DNA of 64,000 bases from contig NZ_RJKS01000007.1 of NCBI RefSeq assembly GCF_003762905.1, positions 1 to 64,000 of the forward strand, written 5' to 3'. Positions within the stretch are counted from its first letter, which is position 1, and each line of letters opens with the position of its first letter. This DNA comes from Curtobacterium sp. ZW137. Its GTDB lineage: Bacteria > Actinomycetota > Actinomycetes > Actinomycetales > Microbacteriaceae. The notes beneath the pieces were generated by a model. That model ran no database searches. It worked only from the letters and a program-made list of their open reading frames with translations, and was not told the origin of the DNA. The position numbers and the translations under genes were made by a program. Positions 17,809-27,288 of the stretch are shown here, piece by piece.

Positions 17809-18423
17809 CTACTCCGCCGTGCGGTGCACCCGCAGCACGCGGAAGCCCTTGTCCGTCGTCGCCCGCGTGACGTGGAACGACGCCCCGAGCGTGTCGTGGA
17901 GCCAGCGCTGCAGGGAGTCGCCGCCGAGGTCCTTCGAGACGACGAGCCAGGCGTCGCCGGACACTTCGAGCCGGGGGAGCCAGGTCATCAGGATGTCGTG
18001 GAGTTCGTCCTTGCCGACCCGGATCGGCGGGTTCGACCAGATCGTCCGGAACCGGAGCCCCGCGGGGACGTCGGCGGGCAAGGCGATGGAGACGTTCGTC
18101 GCCCCGGCGGTGGACGCGTTGCGTCGCGCGAGGTCGAGCACCCGCTCGTTCACGTCGACGCCCCAGACCTGCGCCTCCGGCGAGTGGATCGCCATGGTGA
18201 TCGCGATCGGACCCCAGCCGCAGCCGACGTCGAGCAGCGCCCCGTCGTGCGCGGGCGGCGGCACCGAGTTCAGTAGGACCCGGGTGCCCCGGTCGAGCCC
18301 GTCCGGGCTGAACACCCCCGCCGCCGTGGTCAGCGACAGCGAACGCCCCGCCAGGGTCACGGCGATCTGACGCGGTCGCGCCTGACTCTCCGGGGTGGCC
18401 GAGAAGTAGTGGTCGTTCGCCAT
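17809..18423 (-). CDS. RsmC-like class I SAM methyltransferase
   Basis: A 204-residue methyltransferase of the MTS/RsmC type, which methylates guanines of 16S rRNA in other bacteria. The SAM motif LLDVGCGWGPIAI and the NPPI catalytic tetrapeptide (WSNPPIRVGKDEL) are clear; the N-terminal pseudo-domain of E. coli RsmC is absent, as in most Gram-positive homologues, so the exact RNA target is not certain. TACGGT on the minus strand (18435-18430) ends 6 nt before the ATG. Divergent from hflX. Confidence 0.88.
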   Translation of the reverse strand: MANDHYFSATPESQARPRQIAVTLAGRSLSLTTAAGVFSPDGLDRGTRVLLNSVPPPAHDGALLDVGCGWGPIAITMAIHSPEAQVWGVDVNERVLDLARRNASTAGATNVSIALPADVPAGLRFRTIWSNPPIRVGKDELHDILMTWLPRLEVSGDAWLVVSKDLGGDSLQRWLHDTLGASFHVTRATTDKGFRVLRVHRTAE

Positions 18424-18484
18424 GGAAGAACCGTACCGGGAACCCCGTGTGTCCTGCGGGCTGCGGAGGTACCCTGTGGACAGC

Positions 18485-20017
18485 ATGACGGATACCCACA
18501 ACCAAGCTGAAGGCGACGGCGTCGTCGAGCGCGTGCTGCGCAACGCCGACTCGCGAGCCAGCTCGTCCATCTTCGCGCCGGCACAGGCGATCCAGACCCG
18601 CTCGGTCGACGAGCAGGGCTGGGCCGGCGACGGCGACCAGTACGACCGGGAGGACCGTGCGGCGCTCCGACGGGTCGCCGGTCTCTCCACCGAACTCGAG
18701 GACGTCACCGAGGTCGAGTACCGGCAACTCCGGCTCGAGCAGGTCGTCCTGATCGGCGTGTACGCCCAGGGCGACGCCGCCGACGCCGAGAACTCCCTCC
18801 GTGAACTGTCGGCCCTCGCCGAGACCGCGGGCGCCGTGGTCCTCGACGGGCTCCTGCAGCGCCGGCCGCATCCGGATCCCTCCACCTACCTCGGCAAGGG
18901 CAAGGCCGAGGAACTCGCGATGGTTGTCAAGGCGACCGGCGCCGACACGGTGATCGCGGACACCGAGCTCGCGCCCTCGCAGCGCCGTGCGCTCGAGGAC
19001 GTCGTGAAGGTCAAGGTGATCGACCGCACCGCGGTGATCCTCGACATCTTCAGCCAGCACGCCAAGTCGCGTGAGGGCAAGGCGCAGGTCGAGCTCGCGC
19101 AGCTCGAGTACCTCCTCCCGCGACTCCGCGGTTGGGGTGAGTCGATGTCCCGCCAGGCCGGTGGTCAGGTCTCGGGCGGTGCGGGCATGGGTTCGCGTGG
19201 TCCCGGTGAGACGAAGATCGAGCTGGACCGCCGCCGCATCCACACCCGGATGTCGAAGCTGCGCCGCCAGATCGCCGGATTCCGACCCGCTCGAGAGGCC
19301 AAGCGTGCCGACCGGCACCGCAACGAGGTCCCGAGCGTCGCGATCGCCGGCTACACGAACGCCGGCAAGTCCTCGCTGCTGAACCGTCTGACGAGCGCGG
19401 GCGTGCTCGTGCAGAACCAGCTGTTCGCCACCCTCGACGCGACCGTCCGCCGGACGGAGAGCACGAAGGGCCGCGAGTTCACGTTCGTCGACACCGTCGG
19501 CTTCGTCCGGAACCTGCCGCACCAGCTCGTCGAGGCCTTCCGGTCGACGCTCGAGGAAGTGGGCGAGGCGGACGTCATCGTGCACGTCGTCGACGGCTCC
19601 CACCCGGACCCGGCCGCGCAGCTCGCGACCGTGCGCGAGGTGATCGGCGACGTCGGTGCCCGGGACATCCCCGAGATCGTCGCGTTCAACAAGGCGGACC
19701 TCATCGACGAGGCCCAGCGGCTGGTGCTGGTGGGTCTCGCCCCGGACGCCGTCTTCGTGTCGGCGCGGACCGGCGAGGGCATCGGCGACCTGCTCGCAGC
19801 GATCGAGGACCGGCTCCCCGAGCCGGACGTCTCGCTCACCGTGGTGGTGCCGTACGACCGCGGGGACCTGGTCTCCCAGTTGCACGACACCGGATCGGTC
19901 GAGACGGTGGACTACGTCGAGTCCGGCACGCGCCTCCGGGTGAAGGTCTTCCAGCGGCAGGTCGCGGAGCTCGACCCGTACGTGGTCACGCCCGCCGCAC
20001 CGGTTCCGTCCGCCTAG
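18485..20017 (+). CDS. hflX: Ribosome-associated GTPase HflX
   Basis: HflX binds stalled 50S/70S ribosomes and splits them under stress. The 510-residue protein has the N-terminal HflX domain (DGLLQRRPHPDPSTYLGKGK), a coiled linker with GSRGPGETKIELDRRRI, and a GTPase domain with G1 GYTNAGKSS from residue 289, G3 DTVGF and G4 NKAD. TACCCT (18470-18475) ends 9 nt before the ATG at 18485. Next to miaA/miaB as in many bacteria, although here dapF and a methyltransferase intervene. Confidence 0.94.
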   Translation: MTDTHNQAEGDGVVERVLRNADSRASSSIFAPAQAIQTRSVDEQGWAGDGDQYDREDRAALRRVAGLSTELEDVTEVEYRQLRLEQVVLIGVYAQGDAADAENSLRELSALAETAGAVVLDGLLQRRPHPDPSTYLGKGKAEELAMVVKATGADTVIADTELAPSQRRALEDVVKVKVIDRTAVILDIFSQHAKSREGKAQVELAQLEYLLPRLRGWGESMSRQAGGQVSGGAGMGSRGPGETKIELDRRRIHTRMSKLRRQIAGFRPAREAKRADRHRNEVPSVAIAGYTNAGKSSLLNRLTSAGVLVQNQLFATLDATVRRTESTKGREFTFVDTVGFVRNLPHQLVEAFRSTLEEVGEADVIVHVVDGSHPDPAAQLATVREVIGDVGARDIPEIVAFNKADLIDEAQRLVLVGLAPDAVFVSARTGEGIGDLLAAIEDRLPEPDVSLTVVVPYDRGDLVSQLHDTGSVETVDYVESGTRLRVKVFQRQVAELDPYVVTPAAPVPSA

Positions 20018-20096
20018 GGTCCGGTCCCGACCCGGCCGGGAGGCCCGGCTGGCGTCCGCCAGGAACCCCAGCTGGGTGCGCAGTTCCGTCCGCAGT

Positions 20097-20158
20097 CGCA
20101 CAACGAAAGCCGGTCCGAACCACGTACCCACGTGGTTCGGACCGGCTTTGGTTGTGCG
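20097..20158. terminator. 62-bp bidirectional hairpin between hflX and lexA
   Basis: The arms starting CGCACAAC and ending GTTGTGCG are complementary for 29 bases with a single mismatch and enclose a 4-nt loop. AAAGCCGG at one side and CCGGCTTT at the other give U-containing 3' sides in both directions, so it can serve both hflX (+) and lexA (-), which converge here. The stem is unusually long for a simple terminator. Confidence 0.85.
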
Positions 20159-20186
20159 GCGTCGATCGAGCGGCTCCGCGCAGAGG

Positions 20187-20831
20187 TCAGAGGGAGCGGA
20201 GGACCGCCACGACCTTGCCGAGCACGGTCGCGGCGTCGCCGAGGATCGGCTCGAACGCGGTGTTGCGGGGGAGCAGCCAGGTGTGACCGTCCCGCTGGCG
20301 GAACACCTTGACCGTCGCTTCCTCGTCGAGCATGGCGGCGACGACGTCACCGTTCTCGGCGGTCTGCTGCGACCGCACGACGACCCAGTCGCCGTCGCAG
20401 ATCGCGGCGTCGATCATCGACTCGCCGACGACCTTGAGCATGAAGAGGTCGCCGGAGCCGACGAGCTGGCGGGGCAGCGGGATGATCTCGTCGACGTGCT
20501 GCTCGGCGGTGATCGGGACACCCGCGGCGATCCGGCCGACCAGTGGCACGAGGGTGGTGGCATCGACGTCGGGACCGTCGGCAGCCGCTGAGGGCTCGTC
20601 GACCAGGACCTCGAGGGCACGGGGACGGTTCGGGTCACGGCGGATCCAGCCGCCCAGTTCGAGCTGCCCGAGCTGGTGCGAGACGCTCGACAGCGACGAG
20701 AGGCCGGCCGCATCGCCGATCTCGCGCATGCTCGGCGGGTAGCCGCGGCTCGCGATGGAGGCGCGGATCGCATCCAGGATCGCCTGCTGCTTCGCGGTCA
20801 GCGGTTTCTGTCCCCGCAGTTCGTCCGGCAC
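20187..20831 (-). CDS. lexA: SOS repressor LexA
   Basis: LexA represses the SOS genes and cleaves itself when RecA is activated. With the GTG start at 20831 the protein has 214 residues: winged-helix DNA-binding domain (about 10-75, [17 protein letters not shown]), cleavage site Ala103-Gly104, and catalytic Ser138 (GESMID) and Lys175 (ATVKVF). An ATG at 20933 is in frame but would add a non-conserved stretch. Two SOS boxes lie upstream (20943 and 21015), consistent with autorepression. Confidence 0.95.
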   Translation of the reverse strand: MPDELRGQKPLTAKQQAILDAIRASIASRGYPPSMREIGDAAGLSSLSSVSHQLGQLELGGWIRRDPNRPRALEVLVDEPSAAADGPDVDATTLVPLVGRIAAGVPITAEQHVDEIIPLPRQLVGSGDLFMLKVVGESMIDAAICDGDWVVVRSQQTAENGDVVAAMLDEEATVKVFRQRDGHTWLLPRNTAFEPILGDAATVLGKVVAVLRSL

Positions 20832-20942
20832 GTCGTCTCGCCTTCTCGTCGCGACCCTTGGACTGCCGATCGGGGAATGTCGGTGGTCCCCGTGAGACTT
20901 GTCCCAGTCAGTCGAAACAGTATCCGACCGCATGACGCCGGA

Positions 20943-20956
20943 CAAACACTTGTTCG
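20943..20956. promoter_or_regulatory. SOS box in lexA leader (one mismatch)
   Basis: CAAACACTTGTTCG differs from CGAAC-N4-GTTCG at one position of the left arm. It is the site nearer lexA in the lexA/LysM divergent region. Confidence 0.75.
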
Positions 20957-21014
20957 AGCGTGTCGCACGAAAACTCCCCCGAAATCTCCCAGGGGACTTG
21001 TGCGGCCGTCTGTT

Positions 21015-21028
21015 CGAACGTATGTTCG
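21015..21028. promoter_or_regulatory. SOS box between lexA and LysM gene (perfect)
   Basis: CGAACGTATGTTCG is a perfect LexA consensus. It lies about 40 nt before the LysM gene and so probably controls that gene as well as lexA. Confidence 0.9.
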
Positions 21029-21069
21029 GTACATCGCTTCGGTTCACCTGAGCAGGAAGGCACCACGAC

Positions 21070-21474
21070 ATGAGCACCATCGCACTCGCAGACATGCAGC
21101 GCAGCACCTCGCAGCGCGGTTCCGTGCAGCGCAGCTCCGTGCAGGGCGGCACTGTTCGCACGCGGCTCCGCCTGACCCGCCGTGGCCGTGTTGTCTTCAC
21201 GACGCTGGCCGCGATCCCGCTGCTGCTGATCGTCGGTCTGTTCGCGCTGAACGGTGGCCAGGCATCGGCCGGCAACACCGCGGCGAACGTGCACTTCCAG
21301 ACGGTGACGATCGAGCCCGGTGAGACGCTGTGGCAGCTCGCCGAGCAGACTGCACCGAACGCCGACCCGCGTGACTTCATCCAGGACGTCGTGAGCCTCA
21401 ACGCGCTCGACGGCTCCGGGGTGCAGGCAGGGGAGCAGATCGCGATCCCGGCCAAGTACGCGGACGCGAAGTAG
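21070..21474 (+). CDS. LysM-domain membrane protein, candidate SOS cell-division inhibitor
   Basis: A 134-residue protein: a Ser/Gln/Arg-rich cytoplasmic N-terminus with a QRS/QRG repeat (residues 10-28), one membrane segment at about 41-60, and an extracytoplasmic LysM domain (about 77-127, [16 protein letters not shown]). Size, architecture and position divergent from lexA match the YneA/DivS/ChiZ group of SOS-induced division suppressors in Gram-positives; this role is inferred. AGGAAGG lies 9-10 nt before the ATG and a perfect SOS box lies upstream. Confidence 0.85.
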   Translation: MSTIALADMQRSTSQRGSVQRSSVQGGTVRTRLRLTRRGRVVFTTLAAIPLLLIVGLFALNGGQASAGNTAANVHFQTVTIEPGETLWQLAEQTAPNADPRDFIQDVVSLNALDGSGVQAGEQIAIPAKYADAK

Positions 21475-21499
21475 CACGCAGGAAGGACCCGACCGTCAG

Positions 21500-21528
21500 G
21501 ACCGGCAGGACCGTCCGGACGGCCGGTC
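21500..21528 (+). terminator. Possible hairpin between LysM gene and hisC
   Basis: GACCGGC pairs with GCCGGTC around an inner palindrome CCGTCCGGACGG. It lies 25 nt after the LysM stop; no U-run is present, so the call is weak. Confidence 0.35.
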
Positions 21529-21560
21529 ATCGTGGAGGCGCACCGCTCTACGATGGATCG

Positions 21561-22667
21561 GTGGCATTCACGCTCGAAGACCTCCCGATCCGAGACGACC
21601 TCCGCGGTCAGAGCCCCTACGGCGCCCCGCAGAAGCACGTCAGCGTGCAGCTCAACGTCAACGAGAACACGCATCCGGTCCCGCAAGACGTCGCGGATGA
21701 CATCGTGTCCTCGATCCGGCAGGCGCTCGCCTCGGTCAACCGCTACCCGGACCGCGAGTTCACGGAGCTGCGTGAATCGCTCGCAGGGTACCTCGGGCAC
21801 GACCTGACGGCTGCGCAGATCTGGGCGGCCAACGGCTCGAACGAGGTCATCCAGCAGCTCCTCCAGGCCTTCGGCGGTCCGGGCCGCAGCGTGCTCGGCT
21901 TCCCGCCCACGTACTCGATGCACTCGATCATCGCCTCGGGCACCGGGACACGCTGGATCGCTGCCGAGCGCGACGCGGAGTTCCGGATCTCCCCGGAGAC
22001 CGCCGTGGCTGCCGTGCGCGAACACCAGCCGGACGTGGTGTTCCTCTGCGGACCGAACAACCCCACGGGGACGCCGCTCGAACTCGCGACGATCGAGGCT
22101 GTCTACGACGCCACCGACGGCATCGTGATGGTCGACGAGGCGTACGCGGAGTTCATGCCCCCCGGACAGCCGACGGCGCTGACCCTGCTGCCCGGTCGTG
22201 AACGGCTCGTGGTGTCCCGCACGATGAGCAAGGCGTTCGCGTTCGCAGGAGCCCGCGTCGGCTACATGGCGGCGCACCCGGCGGTGGTCGACGCGCTCCG
22301 CCTCGTCCGCCTGCCGTACCACCTGTCGGTGCTGACCCAGGTCGCTGCGGTCGCGGCGCTCCGGCACGCGCCGGAGATGCTCGCGATGGTCGACGACATC
22401 CGGGGCCAGCGTGACCGCATGGTGCGCGAGCTCCGTGACATGGGGTACTCCCCACACGAGACCTGGTCGAACTTCGTCCTCTTCGGCGGTGTCGCGAACC
22501 CCGCTGCGGCGTTCGAGTCGCTCCTCGAGCAGGACGTCATCGTGCGCGACCTCGGGATCCCGAACCACCTCCGCGTGAGTGCCGGGACGGAAGCGGAGAC
22601 GACGGCCTTCCTCGACGCCATGCGCCGCGTCGCCCGGGAACAGCCGCCGGTTAGGCTGGGAGCATGA
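21561..22667 (+). CDS. hisC: Histidinol-phosphate aminotransferase
   Basis: A 368-residue PLP enzyme of histidine synthesis. Class I/II aminotransferase signatures include [20 protein letters not shown] and [17 protein letters not shown] with the PLP lysine at residue 224. GTG start with TACGAT (21549-21554) ending 6 nt before it, so the message is probably leaderless. The stop overlaps the hisB start (ATGA). hisG and hisD are not upstream here, as the SOS genes lie directly before it. Confidence 0.93.
   Translation: MAFTLEDLPIRDDLRGQSPYGAPQKHVSVQLNVNENTHPVPQDVADDIVSSIRQALASVNRYPDREFTELRESLAGYLGHDLTAAQIWAANGSNEVIQQLLQAFGGPGRSVLGFPPTYSMHSIIASGTGTRWIAAERDAEFRISPETAVAAVREHQPDVVFLCGPNNPTGTPLELATIEAVYDATDGIVMVDEAYAEFMPPGQPTALTLLPGRERLVVSRTMSKAFAFAGARVGYMAAHPAVVDALRLVRLPYHLSVLTQVAAVAALRHAPEMLAMVDDIRGQRDRMVRELRDMGYSPHETWSNFVLFGGVANPAAAFESLLEQDVIVRDLGIPNHLRVSAGTEAETTAFLDAMRRVAREQPPVRLGA
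22652..22657 (+). promoter_or_regulatory. -10 box of hisB inside hisC
   Basis: TAGGCT in the last codons of hisC ends 6 nt before the hisB ATG, the spacing seen at other leaderless genes here. It suggests an internal start of transcription for hisB-hisH. Confidence 0.5.
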
Positions 22668-23266
22668 CCGCGCGCACCGCCGAGATCACCCGTTCGACGA
22701 GCGAATCGAGCGTGTCCCTGTCGCTCGACCTCGACGGCACCGGCAAGTCCGACATCTCGACGAGCGTCCCGTTCTTCGACCACATGCTGACCGCGTTCAG
22801 CAAGCACTCGCTCATCGACCTCCGTGTGGAGTCGACCGGTGACACCGACATCGACGTGCACCACACCGTCGAGGACACCGGCATCGTGCTCGGGCAGGCA
22901 CTGAAGGCAGCGCTCGGCGACCGCGCCGGCATCGGCCGCTACGGCGACGCGCTCGTCCCGCTCGACGAAGCGCTCGCCCAGGCCGTGGTGGACGTCTCCG
23001 GGCGCCCGTACCTGGTGCACACCGGGGAACCCGAGGGCTTCGAGTTCCACCGCATCGGTGGCCACTTCACCGGCTCGATGGTGCGTCACGTGTTCGAGGC
23101 CATCACGTTCAACGCCGGCATCACCGTGCACGTCCGCGTGCTCGGCGGACGCGACCCGCACCACATCGCGGAAGCCGAGTTCAAGGCGTTCGCGCGGGCG
23201 ATGCGCCGCGCGGTCGAGCTGGACCCGCGCGTCGACGGCATCCCCTCCACGAAGGGCGCACTGTGA
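22664..23266 (+). CDS. hisB: Imidazoleglycerol-phosphate dehydratase
   Basis: A 200-residue stand-alone IGP dehydratase. The diagnostic metal-binding blocks are [36 protein letters not shown] and a C-terminal [16 protein letters not shown]. It is not fused to a histidinol phosphatase as in enterobacteria. ATG overlaps the hisC stop and its own stop overlaps hisH. Confidence 0.96.
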   Translation: MTARTAEITRSTSESSVSLSLDLDGTGKSDISTSVPFFDHMLTAFSKHSLIDLRVESTGDTDIDVHHTVEDTGIVLGQALKAALGDRAGIGRYGDALVPLDEALAQAVVDVSGRPYLVHTGEPEGFEFHRIGGHFTGSMVRHVFEAITFNAGITVHVRVLGGRDPHHIAEAEFKAFARAMRRAVELDPRVDGIPSTKGAL

Positions 23267-23898
23267 GCACGAGGCCGAACGTCGTCGTCCTCGACTACGG
23301 ATCGGGGAACGTGCACTCGGCGGCGAAGGCCCTCGAGCGCGCCGGCGCCGACGTCACCCTGACCTCCGACAAGCGGGCCGCCCTCGAAGCGGACGGTCTC
23401 CTCGTCCCCGGTGTCGGCGCGTTCGCCGCCGTGATCGACCAGCTCGAGGGGGTGCAGGGCGGCGAGATCGTCGACCACCGGCTCGCCGGCGGCCGTCCGG
23501 TGCTCGGCATCTGCGTCGGCATGCAGGTCCTGTTCTCCCGCGGGGTGGAACGCGGTGCCGACGTCGAGGGCCTCGCGCAGTGGCCGGGCACGGTCGAGCA
23601 GCTGCAAGCCGAGGTGCTGCCGCACATGGGGTGGAACACGATCGACGCCCCCGATGACTCGGTGCTCTTCGACGGCCTCCGCGACGAGCGGTTCTACTTC
23701 GTGCACTCCTACGGCGTCACGGACTTCCCACTCGAGGCGTACGGCCCGTTCCGCGCGCCGAAGCTCACCTGGGCGGAGCACGGGCAGCGCTTCATCGCGG
23801 CCGTGGAGAACGGACCGCTGACCGCGACCCAGTTCCACCCGGAGAAGTCCGGGGAGCCCGGCATCCAGCTGCTCCGCAACTGGGTGCGGTCTCTCTGA
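23263..23898 (+). CDS. hisH: Imidazole glycerol phosphate synthase subunit HisH
   Basis: The glutamine amidotransferase subunit that supplies ammonia to HisF. The 211-residue class I amidotransferase has the nucleophile Cys84 in [10 protein letters not shown] and the His/Glu pair in [13 protein letters not shown] start overlaps the hisB stop. Its partner gene hisF is not present in the window, so the complex must be completed from another locus. Confidence 0.95.
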   Translation: MSTRPNVVVLDYGSGNVHSAAKALERAGADVTLTSDKRAALEADGLLVPGVGAFAAVIDQLEGVQGGEIVDHRLAGGRPVLGICVGMQVLFSRGVERGADVEGLAQWPGTVEQLQAEVLPHMGWNTIDAPDDSVLFDGLRDERFYFVHSYGVTDFPLEAYGPFRAPKLTWAEHGQRFIAAVENGPLTATQFHPEKSGEPGIQLLRNWVRSL

Positions 23899-23953
23899 GA
23901 CCCGCACCGAGCCTCCCGACCGATCTCGAACCAGCCACAGAACCGACAGGACC

Positions 23954-24700
23954 ATGACCGACCTGACCTCCACCCCGCCCCTCGTCCTGCTGCCCGCGAT
24001 CGACGTCGTCGACGGCCAGGCCGTGCGCCTGACCCAGGGCGAGGCCGGCAGTGAGACGTCGTACGGCGACCCCGTCGCCGCCGCGCGCACCTGGCGCGAC
24101 CAGGGCGCGGAGTGGATCCACCTCGTGGACCTCGACGCCGCGTTCGGCCGCGGAGACAACCGCCGCGTGATCGCGCACGCCATCCGGGAGGTCGAGGGCG
24201 TCCAGGTCGAGCTGTCCGGTGGCATCCGCGACGACCGAGCACTCGAAGCGGCGCTGGCGACGGGTGCAGCACGGGTGAACCTCGGCACCGCGGCGCTCGA
24301 GGACCCGGAGTGGGCGGCCCGCGTGATCGGCGAGTACGGCGAGCAGATCGCCGTCGGGCTCGACGTCCGCGGCACCACACTGGCTGCGCGCGGCTGGACC
24401 GAGGACGGCGGCGACCTGTGGGAGGTGCTCGACCGGCTCGAAGCGGCCGGGTGCGCTCGGTACGTCGTCACCGACGTGACGAAGGACGGCACGATGCAGG
24501 GGCCGAACGTCGAACTGCTGCGCCAGGTCTGCGACCGGACGGACCAGCCCGTCGTCGCCTCCGGCGGCATCTCGACCCTCGACGACCTGGTCGCGCTGCG
24601 CGAGCTCGTGCCGCACGGCCTCGAGGGCGCGATCATCGGCAAGGCCCTGTACTCCGGCGCGTTCACGCTGCCGGCCGCACTCGACATCGCGTCCGAGTAG
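23954..24700 (+). CDS. hisA: Phosphoribosyl isomerase (HisA / PriA type)
   Basis: A 248-residue TIM-barrel isomerase with the conserved start [19 protein letters not shown] (catalytic Asp17) and the second acid in [16 protein letters not shown]. In many actinobacteria this enzyme (PriA) also performs the TrpF reaction of tryptophan synthesis; whether it does so here cannot be told from the window. A 55-nt gap after hisH holds a half-copy of the palindromic repeat (23904-23922). Confidence 0.92.
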   Translation: MTDLTSTPPLVLLPAIDVVDGQAVRLTQGEAGSETSYGDPVAAARTWRDQGAEWIHLVDLDAAFGRGDNRRVIAHAIREVEGVQVELSGGIRDDRALEAALATGAARVNLGTAALEDPEWAARVIGEYGEQIAVGLDVRGTTLAARGWTEDGGDLWEVLDRLEAAGCARYVVTDVTKDGTMQGPNVELLRQVCDRTDQPVVASGGISTLDDLVALRELVPHGLEGAIIGKALYSGAFTLPAALDIASE

Positions 24701-24705
24701 CGCCC

Positions 24706-25521
24706 GTGGCGGGCATCTCGAACGGCCGCGGGGCAGGACCCGACGACACCGACGACCACGCACGCGAACACGCCGTGGACTCGGCCGGGTTCCCGTGGGC
24801 CGGCCGCACCTTCGACAGCCACGACGACGCGTTCGCGGACGACGACGGTCTCGCCGACCCTGCGGTCCTGGCGGCGATCGCGGACCTCGCGGCAGGGGGA
24901 TCGCAGGGCGCCGTCGTGCGGGCGCTCGGCACCGCTCGGCTGCTCATCCCGCTCGTCGCCGAAGCGGGCGAGGTCGGCGAGACACCCGACGGTCGCCTCG
25001 TCGACAGGACCCAGGAACTCTCCATCGTCACGGTCGCCGGTCCCGACGGCCGCACGGTGATGCCGGCATTCACCTCGGTCGCCGCGATGCAGGCATGGGA
25101 CGCCACCGCGCGGCCGATCCCGGTCGAGTCGCGTCGGGTCGCGATGGCGGCGGCGAGCGAGGACACCCAGCTCGTCGTCCTCGACCCGACCTCGCCGAGC
25201 GAGTTCGTCCTGCGTCGCCCCGCGGTGTGGGCGCTCGGCCAGGACCTCCCGTGGACGCCGTGCTTCGAGGACACCGCGGTCGCTGCGGCCTTCGCGGCCT
25301 CCGTCGAGGGGGAGCGGAGCGTCGCTCGCGTCGAGCTGGAACCCGGCGACCCGCTCGGGCGCTTCGCGGGCCCGGAACTGACGGTCGGTCTCGCCCTGCA
25401 CCCGGGGCTCGATCGTGCCCAGGTCGGGGAGCTCGTCGGACGCCTGCAGCAGCGGTGGTCGACGGACGCGGCCATCGCGGAGCGCGTGGACAGCATGCGC
25501 GTCGCATTGCGCGCAGCCTGA
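24706..25521 (+). CDS. SseB family protein
   Basis: A 271-residue protein whose central part (about residues 55-170: GAVVRALGTARLLIPLV, LSIVTVAGPDGRTVMPAFTS, LVVLDPTSPSEFVLRRPAVW) matches the SseB N-terminal domain. An Asp-rich N-terminus precedes it. GTG start 5 nt after the hisA stop, so it is the last gene of the his transcript. SseB-like genes next to hisA are common in actinobacteria; their role is not established. Confidence 0.82.
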   Translation: MAGISNGRGAGPDDTDDHAREHAVDSAGFPWAGRTFDSHDDAFADDDGLADPAVLAAIADLAAGGSQGAVVRALGTARLLIPLVAEAGEVGETPDGRLVDRTQELSIVTVAGPDGRTVMPAFTSVAAMQAWDATARPIPVESRRVAMAAASEDTQLVVLDPTSPSEFVLRRPAVWALGQDLPWTPCFEDTAVAAAFAASVEGERSVARVELEPGDPLGRFAGPELTVGLALHPGLDRAQVGELVGRLQQRWSTDAAIAERVDSMRVALRAA

Positions 25522-25568
25522 CCCGCGTCGCGCGTGGGTCAGCGCGGGTGCGCCGGTACGATGGCCCG

Positions 25569-26447
25569 GTGAGCACCAACCCGACGACCCAGCCCGGCAC
25601 CGGCGAGACCACGTACGGTCCGACCGGCCGGCCCGTTCGGGCATTCCCCGTGCCGGAGGAGCTCGACGGTCACGGCCCCGCCCGCATCATCGCGCTCTGC
25701 AACCAGAAGGGCGGCGTCGGCAAGACCACGACGTCGATCAACCTCGGAGCGGCGCTCGCGGAGTACGGCCGCAAGGTCCTCGCCGTCGACTTCGACCCGC
25801 AGGGCGCGCTGTCCGCCGGCCTCGGTGTCCGGACCCACGACATCCCCACGGTCTACGACCTGCTCATGGGCTCCATCAAGGACCCGAACCAGGTCATCCA
25901 GCCGACGAACACCCCGTACCTCGACGTCATCCCGGCGAACATCGACCTCTCCGCGGCCGAGGTCCACCTCGTGAACGAGGTCGCCCGCGAGCAGATCCTG
26001 GCGAGCGTCCTCCGCAAGGTCGCCGGCGACTACGACGTCATCCTCGTGGACTGCCAGCCGTCGCTCGGGCTCCTCACCGTGAACGCGCTCACCGCCGCAC
26101 ACGGGGTGCTCATCCCGCTCGAGTGCGAGTTCTTCGCCCTCCGCGGTGTGGCGCTCCTCATCGAGACCATCGACAAGGTGCGCGACCGGCTCAACCCCGC
26201 GCTGAAGCTCGACGGCATCCTCGCCACCATGTACGACTCGCGGACGCTGCACTCGCGGGAAGTCATGGAGCGAGTGGTCGACACCTTCGACGACCGGGTG
26301 CTCGACACCGTCATCGGTCGCACCGTGAAGTTCCCCGACGCCACGGTGTCGGCGCGCCCCATCACGCAGACCGCTCCGGACCACGCTGCGGCGCACTCCT
26401 ACCGGCAGCTCGCACGAGAGCTCGTCCAGCGTGGCGCCGTCGCCTGA
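25569..26447 (+). CDS. ParA-like chromosome-partitioning ATPase
   Basis: A 292-residue Soj/ParA ATPase with the deviant Walker A block NQKGGVGKTTTSINLG, Walker A' VDFDPQGALSAGLG and Walker B VDCQPSLGLLTVNAL. It has no parB beside it. Instead scpA follows with a 17-nt overlap, an arrangement common in actinobacteria where this ParA-like protein is thought to work with ScpAB. TACGAT (25557-25562) ends 6 nt before the GTG start. Confidence 0.9.
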   Translation: MSTNPTTQPGTGETTYGPTGRPVRAFPVPEELDGHGPARIIALCNQKGGVGKTTTSINLGAALAEYGRKVLAVDFDPQGALSAGLGVRTHDIPTVYDLLMGSIKDPNQVIQPTNTPYLDVIPANIDLSAAEVHLVNEVAREQILASVLRKVAGDYDVILVDCQPSLGLLTVNALTAAHGVLIPLECEFFALRGVALLIETIDKVRDRLNPALKLDGILATMYDSRTLHSREVMERVVDTFDDRVLDTVIGRTVKFPDATVSARPITQTAPDHAAAHSYRQLARELVQRGAVA

Positions 26448-27288
26448 CCTCACTGCGGCCGGGTCCGGTTCCGGGTCGGGCACGTCCGACACGCCGGGAT
26501 TCCGGGTCCGGCTCACGAACTTCGATGGACCGTTCGACCTCCTGCTCTCGCTCATCACGAAGCACGAGATGGACATCACCGAGGTCGCGCTCGGCGTCGT
26601 CACCGGCGAGTTCATCGCCTACGTCCGCCAGGCCGAGTCCGCCGAGGAACTCGACGAGGCGAGCGAGTTCCTGGTCGTCGCCGCGACCCTCCTCGACCTG
26701 AAGATCGTCGGGCTCCTGCCGCAGGGCGAACTCGTCGACGCGGAGGACGTCGCGCTCCTCGAAGCCCGTGACCTGCTCTTCGCCCGACTCCTGCAGTACC
26801 GGGCGTTCAAGCAGGCAGCGGACTGGTTCGGGTCGCGGTGGACGACCGAGTCGCGCCGTCACGTCCGGAGCGTCCGGCTCGAGGAACGCTTCCGCGCCAC
26901 GACCCCGGAACTCGTCTGGACGCTCTCCGTGCAGGACTTCGCTGCGCTCGCCGCGCTGGCGTTCGCACCGCGGGAGATCCCGACCGTCGGCCTCGACCAC
27001 CTGCACGCCCCGCTCGTGAGCATCCGGGAGCAAGCGGCCGTCGTCGTGTCGATCCTCCGCACCCGCGCCGAGTCGGGCACCCCGGACGTCTCGTTCCGTG
27101 AACTGGTCGCCGGCGTCGACATGACGGGTATCGTGGTGGCTCGTTTCCTCGCGATCCTCGAGCTCTACCGGAACGCGTCGATCACCTTCGAGCAGGACGA
27201 GCCGCTCGGGGAACTCACCCTGCGGTGGACCGCGGAGCACTGGACCGACGAGAGCCTCGCCAACCTTGGAGCCGACTATGACGGATGA
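26431..27288 (+). CDS. scpA: Segregation and condensation protein A
   Basis: The kleisin subunit of the SMC condensin. The 285-residue protein has the N-terminal SMC-binding block FRVRLTNFDGPFDLLLSLIT and KHEMDITEVALGVVTGEFIAY, and a C-terminal winged helix ending with LTLRWTAEHW. GTG start overlaps the ParA-like gene by 17 nt and its end overlaps scpB by 11 nt. Confidence 0.92.
   Translation: MAPSPDLTAAGSGSGSGTSDTPGFRVRLTNFDGPFDLLLSLITKHEMDITEVALGVVTGEFIAYVRQAESAEELDEASEFLVVAATLLDLKIVGLLPQGELVDAEDVALLEARDLLFARLLQYRAFKQAADWFGSRWTTESRRHVRSVRLEERFRATTPELVWTLSVQDFAALAALAFAPREIPTVGLDHLHAPLVSIREQAAVVVSILRTRAESGTPDVSFRELVAGVDMTGIVVARFLAILELYRNASITFEQDEPLGELTLRWTAEHWTDESLANLGADYDG

Noticed and set aside
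16061-20350. A 1,429-codon open frame on the minus strand over miaA, dapF and hflX
   Set aside because: It is antisense to conserved genes and swallows the real RsmC-like gene; composition is not protein-like.
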